From positions 215,947 through 279,946 of the forward strand of contig CAJNOI010000053.1 in NCBI GenBank assembly GCA_905250115.1: a DNA stretch of 64,000 nucleotides, read 5' to 3'. This document shows, one piece after another, positions 47,685 through 59,874 of the stretch. This DNA is from Adineta steineri (taxonomy: Eukaryota; Rotifera; Eurotatoria; Adinetida; Adinetidae). The notes under the pieces are model-generated. The model ran no database searches, had not been told where the DNA came from, and was given only the letters and a program-made list of their open reading frames with translations. The position numbers and the translations under genes were made by a program. Each line of letters opens with the position of its first letter. Position 1 is the stretch's first letter.

Positions 47685-50600
47685 CTAAAGAAAGTACATC
47701 TGTAACAGTGTCAACAAATAAAATGTTCTTATTTTTTTATAATAAATTAAAGTAGGCGAAAAATTAGGAATGATATTGTTCTCTTATCAACTTCAAAATA
47801 TGACATAGATTCTTTTTGATTAGTGTATTATAAACATTTTACTTTTTATTTTTATTCAACATGGCATATTAAAGTTTTTGAAAAAATGACAAGCTATGCT
47901 ACACAATATTGCATAATTATCTTTAGTTCATTTAATTCTTTTTTATAAAGAATATTATCGCAATTCTAGATTAGTTACCGGAAAATTTATTTCAATGAAT
48001 CTAATAAACCAAATTTAAATTCAAGTTGAAAGAGAGTTACATTTAGTTTTTATATAGATATATTAGTTTATTCGCAAATACTCTGAAAAAATCATCAATC
48101 AAAATATTAAAAATATGACAAAATACTTGAAACTTTTTCAAGTCTAGACAAGACTATTCTTCTCTCTCGTCAAAAAAAAACGCTTGAGAGAATTTCAACA
48201 GACAGATATTTATCCTTTGACTCAAATCTGTACCTAAATTAGTTAGAAATATTTCATTTATACATAATCATTAAACTACTAACATATAGTTTTCTATTAC
48301 TGACGAGAGAACGTCGCCAACCGTCCAGTCACTTGTTCACTATGCTGAATTCGAATAAGATTTTGTAAAACATATCGAATTGTCAATAAAATGATAATTT
48401 TTTTCTATTTCAAAATCGAATTTCGGTGACAATAGAACCGTTTTAGTGTATGTAACAAATGCATTAACAGTACAATATATATCTAAAGTCGAGATTCGTA
48501 CGCGAATATACGAAAGACTAAATTGAAATCGCTCGTGTCAATATCTACTAATATAAATTGTTCTTTCTCTATAGAAGTATTATTCTTCTACTATAATGAA
48601 TCCTCCTAATATTGTATTCTGCTGCTTATTAGAACTATTTGATGTTAATTTGACGTGACAGATGTCTTCATTTTTTTTTTGATAAACAAGTGCTTCTATT
48701 AAGAAATAAACTTATTTATACATACATTCCTTTTCGACACTTGACAATTCCTGTCTTCTTGTAGATCTATAATAACATGTAATAGGAATAAAACAGTTCC
48801 ATGCCATTAAAATTCGATTTTAAAACAGAAAAAATTATCATTTTATAGACAACTCGATGTACTTTACAACGTGGAAGGATTAGAAAAATGTTGGACCTGA
48901 AAATTTGATTTTCTCATGAGCTCATTTCGTTTATATTTGTAACTGTTCTCAAAATGTCCGAATAAAATATTGATGAAAATCTAATTATAGTATGGCACAT
49001 ACTGATGATAAAAACAAAGCACAAGAATGGGATTACATTCATTACGAATTTCTTCTGTTCTGTAATAGAAAAACTCATACAAGGATTCAACAATTTTATT
49101 TGATTACTAAAAGAAATTAACAATCTGAAAATAATGGTATTAAGATGTTTGTCTAGTCATTTTCATAGAAAACAGCGATCTTACATATTTTTAGTAAAGA
49201 ACAAAACAAAAATTGGTTATATATATTTTTTAATCCTTTCAGATCCGACAATTCCTTAAGGGTTACTCATATTTTGCTTGTTAGTATTACTATATGAAAT
49301 TAAACTGATTTTATAGTTCAATAGACGTGAGAAATACCTTTGAATTAATACATAATATTATTGTTTTCTACATTCATAAATCTCGACAATCTACTTTTCT
49401 CTACTCTAGTGACATTCGATATTGAGATTTTCCTTCAGCAGTCTTTTGCGTATATTAGATTGTTCTATGGTATATTCCATCATGTCATTATATATAAATA
49501 TATGTATGTGATCATTCCAGTCATTCCTTATTTGATTATTCTTGTTACAACTATGTTTATTATATGTACTCAGGAAATTCAATATATTTGTCTTTTGTTT
49601 CTGTTTTGATTGGAGCTCAGCATGTAATGTTTTCCATCACATATACTAAGTGTCGATAAAAATAATAGAATATATCGAAGAATATGTGCTATATGCTCGT
49701 CACATCAAATAAGATATAAAAATTAAAAAAAAAAGTGTTGAAGAACATTTCTGATTACAGACTCTATAATATTATGAGATATATTATAGAAATAAATATC
49801 AACGAAGTTTCAGATATGCTAAGTTTTGATAGACATATACTTATATCTGATCAAAAGTTCTGAAAATATTGAGTAAATATAAACAATTATTATTTGAATT
49901 GCTTCTGACAAGTTAAATCCTTTGTTGTAAATTATCAAAAGTATTTTTAAACTATTTTAAATATTGGATGAACATGTCACATTTTATTTATTCAACCAGC
50001 TCAACATCGTTTAATGGAATCATTTATTCATAGATTATATGGTGTTGAATTGAATCACGATAACGATTCTGACACTATTTTTATGCCTTTACTATTGAAT
50101 AATTTCGTACTTGTAAAAGCTGATAGTCTTTTTAACCTCTGTATTTAGTTAACGAAATACTTATCGTTGACAATCTTGTCTTTATCTATAGTATCTAGAA
50201 AAATAGGATCATTACATTAAAAGAATATAGAATACAATTCGCTATTACTCTATCTAAAATAAATCTATATCACGCTACTAGTGATATTAAAACCTAGCTC
50301 ATATGATCATTACCAAATTTAACACTGCCTCTTAGCGACACATGTCTCTGAGCACTACTTATAAAAATTTGAATTTTTGTAGAAAAAATGGGAAGTCAAA
50401 GGATTAAAAGTCGTATTATCTTATAGAACTCGATGAAATTTATCTATGACGCTAGTCCCGAAGTCTTTATAAGAAATGCGCCGACACATATATGCGTTGT
50501 TGGAAGTCAAAGGGTTAAAAATAAATTCTTGAGATCAATTTGACTAGTCAAATATGATCAATTCATACGAATTCAAGAAAGTTAAAAACTTTTTTCGACA

Positions 50601-52471
50601 AAATATAGAGAAGTTTTGCTTTTTTTTAACTATATGCCATTTATTACTATGACATATTCACTAATGAAATGACGTAATAAAAAGAATAGTTTGATTTATT
50701 TACAAATAATTATTGTTATTTCTCTTTCATGTCAAACAAAATTTTCTTGAAAATTAACGAATACATCTAAAACATTTCTTTCGATATGATCATTTTATTA
50801 TAGTCATAAACTGTTTTTCTGTTGTTTTAAAAGTTCTTATCTAGAATAAAATAATATCAATTCTTATCTGATACATTTCTTTTTGAAAAAAGTACTAAAA
50901 AGGGCAACTTATATGTAAGCGATTTCTAAGATGAAGAAATAATGATGATTTATTTGTTTTTTTTGTATGAAAAGTTAAATTTGTAAAAATATAAGTTAAT
51001 CATATATTAATATTATAATATTTATTATTATTTTACAAGTTAATTACAAAACAGTTTAATTAGTTGATATTATTAAAATAAAGAAGTCAAACTAAATAGA
51101 TAATAAAATAAATTAAAATATTAATAATCGTTTTTATAAAACTGATTGATTGGATAAAACATTTATTATAAAAATAACACATGTCATTCGAATACATTTT
51201 TTTGTCGAAATTTATTATCTTTAAATATTTTGAAAAAATACAGTCTAGTGAGCAAACGAAAAAATAATACGAGTTGAAAGTTTTATCATAAACTTGAAAA
51301 TCGAATATCTCAGAAAATTAGGATTATAAGAATGAATCATTTTAGATTTATACTAGTCTAGAGGCTTACATATTATCATCCATGTGCGATATAATGAATC
51401 GTCATTCAAGGTGTATCGTTCTCTTTTTTTATTGTAACATCAACCGTTCTACGCGTATATTCGTATCTTCTCTTCTGTATTTGAGTAACTTAATGTCACT
51501 ACTATAATATAAGCACGTGTAAAAAGAAACGAATAAAACAATTAGAAAATGGAGTAGTGAAGTTAACATCATATACCGAGGATACCGATAATATTTAGTT
51601 CATCAATGTGATCACAATAAAAATAATACTGCTGCTATAATGAAATATCTCTACCTTTCTCCACGTGTATTATCTGAAGGTAATTATTTGCTTTATGATG
51701 ATCTTACTTTACAACAAGATAATATTACATTGCATATCTGTGATGTATTGTTAGCATGATATAAACAAGTTTTTTTCTATGATTTATTAACAATTCTAGA
51801 TGATCACTGCTATGGATACGTCCTTCATATATTATCTTTTGTTGTCATAGTTATATCTATCTTTTTCCTTGTTCATAAGTTATCGTCTTTTCTTTGAGTT
51901 GCATTTTTGTCTTCCCTGAATACATGCATTCTGTTTTCTTTCTCTGATGGGTGCAGGTGTGTTTCCTTCATTTGAGAGTAAAGTTAACTGTACCCCAATA
52001 ATATACAATAAAATTAAATTAAAAATTATAATTTATTGACGGATCAATTAAAAACAGTGAATTCACCGTAAGTCAGTTTATGATGTTGCCTAGAGTATCG
52101 AATATTGAGATGCATTTATGCCATGGTATGTTTTTCGTAAATTATAGAGCTTTTTATGGAATATCTTGCGATGTACTAGATAATAAAAAAATTCTCTTTT
52201 TCTTAATATTAAAATTTATTCATTTGAAGTTTCATTAATTTCAATTTTAAGAATATGCTGCATCGTTAGATATATTTTGTCTTTATTTTTTATGAAATCT
52301 AATACGAGAGTGTAAACTAGTACATAGAACATTCTTTGTTTATCTATTTTATTCATTCTATACGAAAAGAATGTTTTTTATTTTTTTATCTTGATCCACT
52401 TTGTAAACGATAATGACTTTTTTTGTTATCAAAAAGAAAACATTCTTATATATTTTAGATTAATAACTGAA
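47685..52471. other. Long gene-poor stretch with a few protein-like fragments
   Basis: Nearly 4.8 kb without an intact gene. Two plus-strand frames look protein-like but isolated: 49987-50149 (IQPAQHRLMESFIHRLYGV, then FMPLLLNNFVLVKADS, stop) and 51640-51759 (MKYLYLSPRVLSEGNYLLYD, then LTLQQDNITLHICDVLLA, stop). They may be remnants of lost genes. A possible piggyBac-type repeat lies at 50319-50518. The last part is the promoter side of the transferase-like gene; a TTTTAG acceptor just before its ATG suggests a 5' leader intron. Confidence 0.35.
50319..50518. mobile_element. Possible piggyBac-like MITE remnant
   Basis: TTAA at 50319, 50404 and 50515. The two right-hand TTAA sites are each preceded by GGAAGTCAAAGG, i.e. 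on the minus strand TTAA then CCTTTGACTTCC, the general look of piggyBac ends. A CGACACAT block also occurs twice, so the segment appears partly duplicated. The left end (TTAACACTGCC) does not match the right one, so classification is uncertain. Confidence 0.25.
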
Positions 52472-54202
52472 ATGACAAAAAGTGAATATTTGAGATTAAA
52501 TGGTGAATTAAATTTCGATTTTAAATCCCGTCGATCAGTAGTTTATGGTACACATGGTATTGTATCATCATCTCAACCATTAGCTTGTCAAGCTGGTTTA
52601 GAAATTTTACGTAAAGGTGGAAATGCCGCTGATGCAGCTGTTGCTACAGCAGCTGCACTTAATGTAACTGAACCATGTTCATGTGGAATTGGAGGAGATT
52701 GTTTTGTTTTATTTTATAATAGTAAAACAAAACAAGTTTCATCTTTAAATGGTAGTGGACATAGTCCAAAAAATTTAACTTTAAAAAAAATTCGAGAAAC
52801 AGGAATTCATGGAAAAAGTATTCCTTATGATAATTTAAATTCAGTTACTGTTCCAGGTGCTGTTGCTGCTTTTATTGATACACTTGAATTATTTGGTTCG
52901 AAAAAAGTTTCATTAAATGAAGTACTTACACCTGCTATTAATTTAGCTGAACAAGGATATCCTGTTTCAGAAATTGTTTCCAATAGTTGGATACGTTCAG
53001 AAAATTTACTTAAAGAAGCATCAAATAATGGAAATGATATGCTTAGAAATGGCAAAGCACCTAAACCAGGAGAAATTATGACAATGCCATATCTTGCAAA
53101 AACATTACGAGAAATTGTTAAAAAAGGTCGAGATGGATTTTATAAAGGATATGTTGCAGAAGCAATTGTTCAATTAATACAAAGTAAAGGTGGTTTTATG
53201 ACACTTGAAGATTTAGAAGAACATCAATCAACACCTGTTCAACCTATTTCAATTTCATATAATATTGATAATATTGAACCTGTTAGAATTTGGGAATGTC
53301 CACCAAATGGACAAGGTATTGTTGCTCTTATGGCTATTGGAATATTAGAACAAATGCAAAAACAAAAGAAAATTTCTTCATTAGAAAAACTTGAACATAA
53401 TTCAGCTGAATATCTTCATGCTCTTATTGAAGCACTTCGTTTAGCATTTTCTGATGGATCTTATTTTGTAAGTGATCCAGATATTACAGATGTACCTGTT
53501 GAACAATTATTATCATCAGATTATTTATCTAAACGTGCTGAAAGTTTTCATCCAACATGTGTTAATAAAAATTTAAAACATGGAAAACCAGTAAATTCTT
53601 CTGATACAGTTTATTTTAGTGTAACTGATTCCGAAGGAAATGCTTGTTCATTTATTTTTTCTAATTATACTGGTTTTGGATCTGGTGCTATACCAGATAA
53701 ATGTGGTTTTACATTACAAAATCGTGGATGTGGTTTTGTATTAGAAGAAGGACATCCAAATTGTCTTGAAGGTAGAAAACGTCCTTATCATACAATTATT
53801 CCTTCAATGATAACTTATGAAAATGGAGATTTATTAGCATCTTATGGTGTTATGGGAGGTTTTATGCAACCACAAGGTCATGTACAAGTATTTTGTAATA
53901 TGTTACATTATAAAATGAATGTTCAAACTGCACTTGATGCTCCTCGATTTTGCATTGGTCCAAATATTCCAAATGGTACAGATGAAAATTGTGAAAGTGA
54001 AGTATTTATTGAAGATGGAATTTGTGAAGAAGTTTTAGAAAAACTCAAATCATTTGGTCATCATATTACATTAGTTAAAGGACCTGATCGTGCAATGTTT
54101 GGTCGTGGTCAAATTATTTTTAAAGTACCAAATGATGAGGATAGATTAGTTTGGGCAGCAGGTTCTGATCCAAGAGCAGATGGACACGCTGTTGGATGGT
54201 AA
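52472..54202 (+). CDS. Gamma-glutamyltransferase family enzyme, YwrD-like
   Basis: An N-terminal nucleophile hydrolase of the GGT family, predicted to act on glutathione or other gamma-glutamyl compounds. Single exon, 576 residues. Family blocks: GIVSSSQPLACQAGLEILRK, GGNAADAAVATAAALNVTEP, GIGGDCFVLFY, SVTVPGAVAAFIDTLE, and the autocleavage site NSSDTVYFSVTDSEGN with the nucleophile Thr near residue 379. After it come FSNYTGFGSGA, RPYHTIIPSMI, MGGFMQPQGHVQVF and FGRGQII. There is no signal peptide or N-terminal membrane anchor, unlike animal GGT1, and DTVYFSV rather than THLS points to the cytosolic YwrD-type branch known from bacteria and fungi. Codon use is AT-rich like its neighbours, so if transferred it is old. 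The ATG at 52472 was chosen; upstream in-frame sequence lacks ATG and contains an intron-like TTTTAG. Confidence 0.92.
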   Translation: MTKSEYLRLNGELNFDFKSRRSVVYGTHGIVSSSQPLACQAGLEILRKGGNAADAAVATAAALNVTEPCSCGIGGDCFVLFYNSKTKQVSSLNGSGHSPKNLTLKKIRETGIHGKSIPYDNLNSVTVPGAVAAFIDTLELFGSKKVSLNEVLTPAINLAEQGYPVSEIVSNSWIRSENLLKEASNNGNDMLRNGKAPKPGEIMTMPYLAKTLREIVKKGRDGFYKGYVAEAIVQLIQSKGGFMTLEDLEEHQSTPVQPISISYNIDNIEPVRIWECPPNGQGIVALMAIGILEQMQKQKKISSLEKLEHNSAEYLHALIEALRLAFSDGSYFVSDPDITDVPVEQLLSSDYLSKRAESFHPTCVNKNLKHGKPVNSSDTVYFSVTDSEGNACSFIFSNYTGFGSGAIPDKCGFTLQNRGCGFVLEEGHPNCLEGRKRPYHTIIPSMITYENGDLLASYGVMGGFMQPQGHVQVFCNMLHYKMNVQTALDAPRFCIGPNIPNGTDENCESEVFIEDGICEEVLEKLKSFGHHITLVKGPDRAMFGRGQIIFKVPNDEDRLVWAAGSDPRADGHAVGW

Positions 54203-54627
54203 ACATTTTTGAATTTATATTTTCCTTAACTATTTCAATAAACTTGTGATTGTAATAAATATTATTAATAAGTAAATTCATTTTTTTATTAATTCTATTG
54301 AGAAATAATTATCAATCTTATCGAAATTTTATTGATGTAATTATGCAAATTCGAATAAAAAACCATCTTGGGTGGGTATCGATAGTTTGTTTATCATTGA
54401 TCTATTATAGCAGATAGTTCTCGTGACATTATGCTGTGAAAACTTGACTTCTCGTCAAATAATGTCTCAGGTTCTTCTAAATTGCGATCTATAATACTGG
54501 ACTGAAAGACTAGATGGTTATGAACATCTTCGCAAATAAATAGACTTGAGTATTTGAATTTCATGGATGAATACTAGAAGCATTTAAGTTATCGTTTTTT
54601 CTCTCGTAGTTTACTCAGTGACGAAAC

Positions 54628-54961
54628 TCATCGTTTAGACTCATAAATATCCTTGTTAGGATCATCATCTTCAATAGGCACTGATTCGAAATCATTTTTT
54701 ATGGTAATTACAAAATTTGATGATCTAAAAAGAAAAAATATATAAACTAGCGTAATAAGATAATCGACAATGATCAACTTACTAGTGCTAGAATAGTACT
54801 ATCGATATTTTCTATTATTGAATAAAAAAGCAACAGATCAAATTTGAGTTTAAAAAATAGTACGGATACTGACCATCGGCAAATTGCTTTAGTAACGTCG
54901 ACTGTTCTGCTGTATCATAATCGATTTCGAACTCTTGTCCGTCGTTAGGCACTATTTTCAT
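54628..54961 (-). pseudogene. SKP1: Skp1-like pseudogene, frameshifted and truncated
   Basis: SCF ubiquitin-ligase adaptor family. Exon 1 (54874-54961) reads MKIVPNDGQEFEIDYDTAEQ then STLLKQFAD, exon 2 (54783-54811) ENIDSTILAL and exon 3 (54628-54724) IIKFCNYHKK, matching the Skp1 BTB/POZ fold (compare VIQWCTHHKDD). In exon 3 a run of six A places TGA immediately after HKK. One extra base would restore NDFESVPIEDDDPNKDIYES, the expected acidic loop, but that frame also stops after ESKR. The F-box-binding C-terminal helices are absent. The exon lengths do not sum to a multiple of three, unlike every intact gene here. Splice signals are still good, so decay is recent, or the A-run is a sequencing error on top of a real truncation. 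Confidence 0.8.
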
Positions 54962-55156
54962 GTTGATACTAAATAAACTGTAAGAAAAGTTGCGCAAACA
55001 TATAGAAATCAAATTTCAGAACGAGAAAGAAAACACTCAGTTGCGATCGAATGATGGTGCATAACAACAACAATTTCAGTCACATGTTATTTTGAAGAGA
55101 AGAATGCATTTTATTTAATCCTCTGCTTACATTGTCAAAAATTCTTCTCTGTCTTC

Positions 55157-55384
55157 ATGGAACAAGCAGCATCGAATAATCAACAAACAACAGAATTTTC
55201 AGGTTGTGGTTCTGATCCAAATAACGTTGGTTCAATTCAAAGTGTAAAAGATGATAGCAACAGTGGTGGTGATGTCAAAGAACTCATTGCATTAGTCGGA
55301 CATGGTCCTAGTGGACAAGGTTCCAGTTGTGTAAGTGCTAATGGTGTTGCTCAAGCAAACAGCTTAGCAGCAAACAAGATGTAG
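55157..55384 (+). CDS. Small Gly/Ser/Asn-rich hypothetical protein
   Basis: A 75-residue single-exon frame from ATG 55157 to TAG. The composition is hydrophilic (MEQAASNNQQTTEFSGCGSD, GHGPSGQGSSCVSANG, ANSLAANKM), with one short hydrophobic piece (ELIALVG). No signal peptide, membrane segment or recognised domain. Codon choice is less AT-biased than chance frames around it, which is the main reason to list it. It is divergent from the Skp1-like pseudogene, 195 bases apart, so the two may have shared a promoter region. Confidence 0.45.
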   Translation: MEQAASNNQQTTEFSGCGSDPNNVGSIQSVKDDSNSGGDVKELIALVGHGPSGQGSSCVSANGVAQANSLAANKM

Positions 55385-56360
55385 TCGACATTGGAAACAA
55401 CCTGTATGAAAAAAGACAATATATAAGAACATATGACTGTATTCTATTAACATTCATATCCCGATAAATTTATCATTAGTTTAGTTTTATTTAAATGATT
55501 TTTTTCTTCTTAAATAATTATTTATTAAATCTTTTCACTCTTAACAGTTTTTAGTCAAATTTTTCAAAGAAATTTAATTTATATTTAATTCACATACATT
55601 TACAATTGATTTCAACTCTCTAATCAATGAAAAACTATATTAGGAATTTATTATTAGTTAAAATTGTTTATTCCGATGAAAATTTTTCTTTCTATTCGTA
55701 TTTCAGCATTGTTTAACAGTGAACCATTAAAATCTCTTTTATCATCAATGAATTATTGTTTTTTTTATTTGCTTTTACTTCTTTTATGTTCTTTATATTA
55801 AATGTTTGTCTTTCATTATGTACATTCTTTCTCAAGAAAAAGTAAAGTTAAAAGAAGAAATCAGCTAAAGTTTTGTGTTTTTATATAAATAATAAAACGA
55901 ATTATTCAAGAAGAAAATATAGTTTAAATCATGATAAAATTCATATTTTATTTCATTTGAATAATATAATTTTCATATTATGGATAAAGTGTAAATATAA
56001 TCAAAATACGCGAAAGCATTGAGACAAATATGAAATTAATATCTATAACTAGCTTTTACTGAAAGAGTCAACTCATAAGCATAGAGCAGTGATTTCCATC
56101 TATGAATTGGATGAAAATATACATAAGCAACCAACTTTTCTTGGCAATTCTTCCATATTTTCCGTTGAGAATGGTGGATAAATAAGCTTTCTTGACGAAA
56201 ATATTAGTAGATCAAAACCATTTCGTAGCAAACATTTTTGATCATATAATTAATTTCCAGAATGTATTATGAGCGAAGTAAAGTCAATACAAACACTAAA
56301 AGATGTTGAGAAAACTAGCATAATGGACTACAAAAATACTTCGTAGGTTAATTGTAACCT

Positions 56361-56418
56361 GAGGGTGTGTGTGTGGTGTGGATGTTCTCACTTTTCTCAT
56401 CGCATACCCACACACTCG
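56361..56418. repeat. Telomere-motif hairpin
   Basis: GAGGGTGTGTGTGTGGTGTG on the left faces TACCCACACACTCG on the right. The pairing is good in register GTGTGTGG/CCACACAC but contains offsets, and the left arm has expanded GT units. Confidence 0.5.
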
Positions 56419-57100
56419 ATAATAAAATTTATATTCTAATAACTGTTGCACATGCATGAGGTTATGTAGAAGAAATTCCTAATAAACAAGATGTCATAAT
56501 TTTGGAACAAAGAAAGTTAATAGATGGTAAAAAGAGATATTTTTTCAAAATATAATATTATGTTTTTTCTTCAATTGACTCGAAAATGTGGGTAAATGTG
56601 AATATAAGTATTGCGTTCCTCCTTCGCTTACACTCATCCATTCGATATCCGTCAAAAACTCTGAGTAAAAGCTTAATCCTTTTAATTCAAGAAATAATTT
56701 GTCAGTCAATTCATTAGTTTTAATGACTGTTCAGTGAATACTTTGAAATAGAATGATAATCTGTATTGTAAAAAAGATTCGCTCGATGTTTTTAAAGGTA
56801 AATGATTATTTCTCATTATTTTCGTTTTTGATTATGCATATTCTCAGAACAGATCACTGATCTACTCAGCAACTATACAATTATCTCAAGTTGAGAGAGA
56901 AAGTATTTTATATAAATATTTTATTTCAAGTAACTTTCAACAAATTATAGAAAGGTCTCACATTTCATTCAAAATAAAGAATATTCGCCTATGATACATT
57001 CGTACTTTTCTATTGATTGCAATCTTTGTTTCATCGAATGTCTCTTAAAAATCTTAGAGAAAGATATAATACTTTTTCATGTTTTGAGAATTCAGGGCGT

Positions 57101-57140
57101 GAGTGTGGGTATTTATCTTTTCTTTTCTACACCCACATTC
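57101..57140. repeat. Telomere-motif hairpin, tight copy
   Basis: GAGTGTGGGT (57101-57110) pairs with ACCCACATTC (57131-57140): nine Watson-Crick pairs and one G-T, with a 20-base pyrimidine-rich loop. This is the same arm and loop size as the copy at 1172. Confidence 0.7.
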
Positions 57141-58433
57141 GGCTTGACAGTACTACAAACAGGTCCATTGTGACTGTAAAAATATTGAATTAAGAACTCT
57201 AGTTGAAATCAACAGATAAAATTATATATCATTGTTCAAATTACGTTTAAAATCAGCGCATAAATACGTATGTATATATTTTATATATTACACAATTGTT
57301 ACAATAAAAAAAAAATGTCAGCATCCTATAAAAATACGAAATACGATGCGAAAAATATTATTGAATATACATTCCGAAAATTTTTACCCATTTTTTTGAC
57401 CACTTACTAATTTCTTATTATAGAATGAAATCGAGTAGATCGAATAATATAATGATATCCATTGCATACATAACTGCACCTTGATATAAATAGATGGATA
57501 TAAAGCAAATGTTATTGAATTTATTCAAGTCAACAGGAGAGAAAGTAACAACAGAGCATAAAAAATTCAGTACTATACGATCATTACATATTTTTGGCAA
57601 CATAATTAGAAAGAATGGCGTTGATGCATCACATAGTCATCTGTTTTCTCGCTTATCAGTCGTTAAACAGTCGTTCCAAAAGAATAACAGAAAATGTTAG
57701 TTACAAAAAAAATTAGCGCATTAATTAGCAAAAAATCAGCAAATCTACAGTACTTCTCTCAACAGTTGCATTAATACTTTTGTACAGTGTAATTAAAAAA
57801 TTTAATCTCTAATTTAAACCAACATTTTCTGTTTTTTTCTTCTATGATTTTGTTCTACTATAAAATCGAAGTTGCTCATAAATTCACTTATAAAGAAAAA
57901 AATTATTCAATAGAAAAAATTACTTTATAATGTGTCAAATATTCATCATAATTTTTCTTTGTTTCAGATAGATTGCGTTCAAAAATAATTTTAAATTTTC
58001 TCACTTTTCTGTAAAATATATATATGTAATTTCTTTCATTAAGATTATACGTCTTCTACACATTACAATTGCTCTAGTCATTAAAAAAAAATAATTCTAA
58101 TAAAACTTCTCACGTCGTCTCCAAACTTCAACAACTGTATTCACTCGAAAATATAATTCTAATCAATATCTAATATCCTCTACAAATCACAAAAACTTTA
58201 CTCACTTAAGAGTATAGTTCTAATAAAAATCACACGTTGTCTATCTATTAGAGATATTGTCAGTAAACAAGTAAATTTCCTTCACATATTTGAAAATATT
58301 TAGATTTTAATTAATAGTTATTTTCAAAATTCAACTCATATTCGAAAAAAAACTTCGAAGTTTATCAACTTTTCAATAATTCAAATTTAAATAACTTAAT
58401 TTAATTAAAATTGTAATATAATTATGTTAGCAA

Positions 58434-59082
58434 ATAAGATGTACCCAATATGTAACATGAAACATGTGCTTGTTTCGTTATGTTATCCTTCATATATTTC
58501 TTGTATCTGTCCTTTGTATATTTTTTCTTATCGATTCTTCATATATTTCGTTTATGTCTTTTGTATATTTTTTATCGATTCTTCACATAATTCGTTTGTC
58601 TTTTATATATTTTCTTATCGATTCTTCATATATTTCGTTTGTCTTTTGTATATTTTTTATCGATTCTTCACATATTTCTTGTATCTGTCCTCTGTATGGC
58701 TTTTTTATTAATCCTTCATACATTTCATTTATACGTCCTTCATATATTTATTTATCGTTTGTATATCTTTTTGTATCAATCCTTCATAAATTTTGTTATG
58801 GTAATCTTCTTCAGACGTGTTTTGTTATCCTTCATGTCTCTCTGTTAGTTCACATCTTGTATCTGCTCACGTCCACTTCTTGTTATGGCGACGGGTAGTG
58901 GATACATATAAAAAGAGTTGAAAAATAATGTAATGAGAGTTACAAATATAGTTAGAGTCGGAGTGTAGTTTAATATTATTGTGTGTTGATTCTCTTGTAT
59001 GGCGCGTGAGTGTTATTTATATTGAAATAAAGATTTACACCACCACTTATTCTCTTTAAGTTATATACATTTCATTACGTTA
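58434..59082 (+). other. Possible solo LTR-like segment
   Basis: It starts TGTTAG and ends GTTACA. It contains a TATA-like ACATATAAAAAGAG (near 58900), followed about 115 bases later by AATAAA (59027), i.e. promoter and polyadenylation-type signals at the distance expected of an LTR, with a minisatellite in the part corresponding to U3. No matching second LTR and no convincing target duplication were found. Confidence 0.25.
58485..58800. repeat. Minisatellite of about 50-bp units
   Basis: Tandem, diverging copies of a unit containing ATCGATTCTTCATATATTTC followed by a GTTTGTCTTTTGTATATTTTT-type block; about six copies. Middle copies are most alike. All three plus-strand frames stay open for long stretches only because the unit is T-rich; it is not considered coding. 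Confidence 0.8.
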
Positions 59083-59874
59083 CAGGTATGATCTTGCATG
59101 AGAATACAAAAAGTTAAACTTTTTTTACAGGATGTTCCAACATCATGTTAAGAAAAAACTTGAATATCTTCATCATTTTTTAACTTAATGAATTAATTCT
59201 TTTTTCTGATGATCAAGGAGAGATCCCAGTTTTCATTTAGTAATCAACAGTTCGTAGATACACTTGAAATTAATCACCATCAATATATCTAACAAAATTT
59301 GATCTATTTCGTCGAATATTCCCATAAATTGTTAACTCCAACAAAGAGATAGACCTTTAAGATTTTTATTAGCATATTCTATTTTGTAGAGCTTTTTTCG
59401 TTGAACATTTCTGTAAAAAAACTTTTGTATTATCATTAATAAATGATGATACTTGGGCCAAAATACAAATAAACGTCAAGTTGTACTGGAGTCGTGAAAC
59501 AATATTTTTTCTCTATTTTGATTGTAGCATCGTCATTTGCTGGTGATGATAGAAAAGGTTTCTTTTACGAAAATGATCAGTAAGAAAAACTCTACAAAAT
59601 AAAACTTGTTAAAAAAATTGAAAGAAATATCTCGTTTTTTGTTTGACTACGTATTAAACTACCAAATGAAATGGTTACATTTTGTACTACAATGCAAAGT
59701 GATACCGCTAAACATTGTTTCTGAAACTTGTTCGTATAAAAAAGAATTTGTTAGATTCACCTGTCATTTAAAAAAATCTGTTGGTAAAGTTAAATGTAAC
59801 AGTGTAGATATACGAAAGAACGTTTTTCAGGTATCATTGAAGCATCCTGTAGTTTATGATAGAATGATGGATAC
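59083..59874. other. Intergenic before the NRPS
   Basis: An AT-rich spacer with no supported gene. Confidence 0.4.

Larger units (their letters stand above)
55385..58433. other. Gene-poor stretch with three telomere-motif hairpins
   Basis: AT-rich DNA with no well-supported gene. Hairpins at 56361-56418, 56586-56638 and 57101-57140 lie within 800 bases of each other, the densest cluster in the window. A 68-codon plus frame at 57494-57700 (MDIKQMLLNLFKSTGEKVTT to SFQKNNRKC) is protein-like but isolated. Confidence 0.4.

Noticed and set aside
48155..48315. Inverted TTCTCTCTCGTCA / TGACGAGAGAA pair
   Set aside because: Only 11-13 bases with a gap of about 140 bases and no matching flanks or other copies; could be chance.
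58424..58898. Long overlapping plus-strand frames rich in Phe, Tyr, Ile and Ser
   Set aside because: Produced by the T-rich minisatellite; all three frames are open, a sign of repeat rather than selection.
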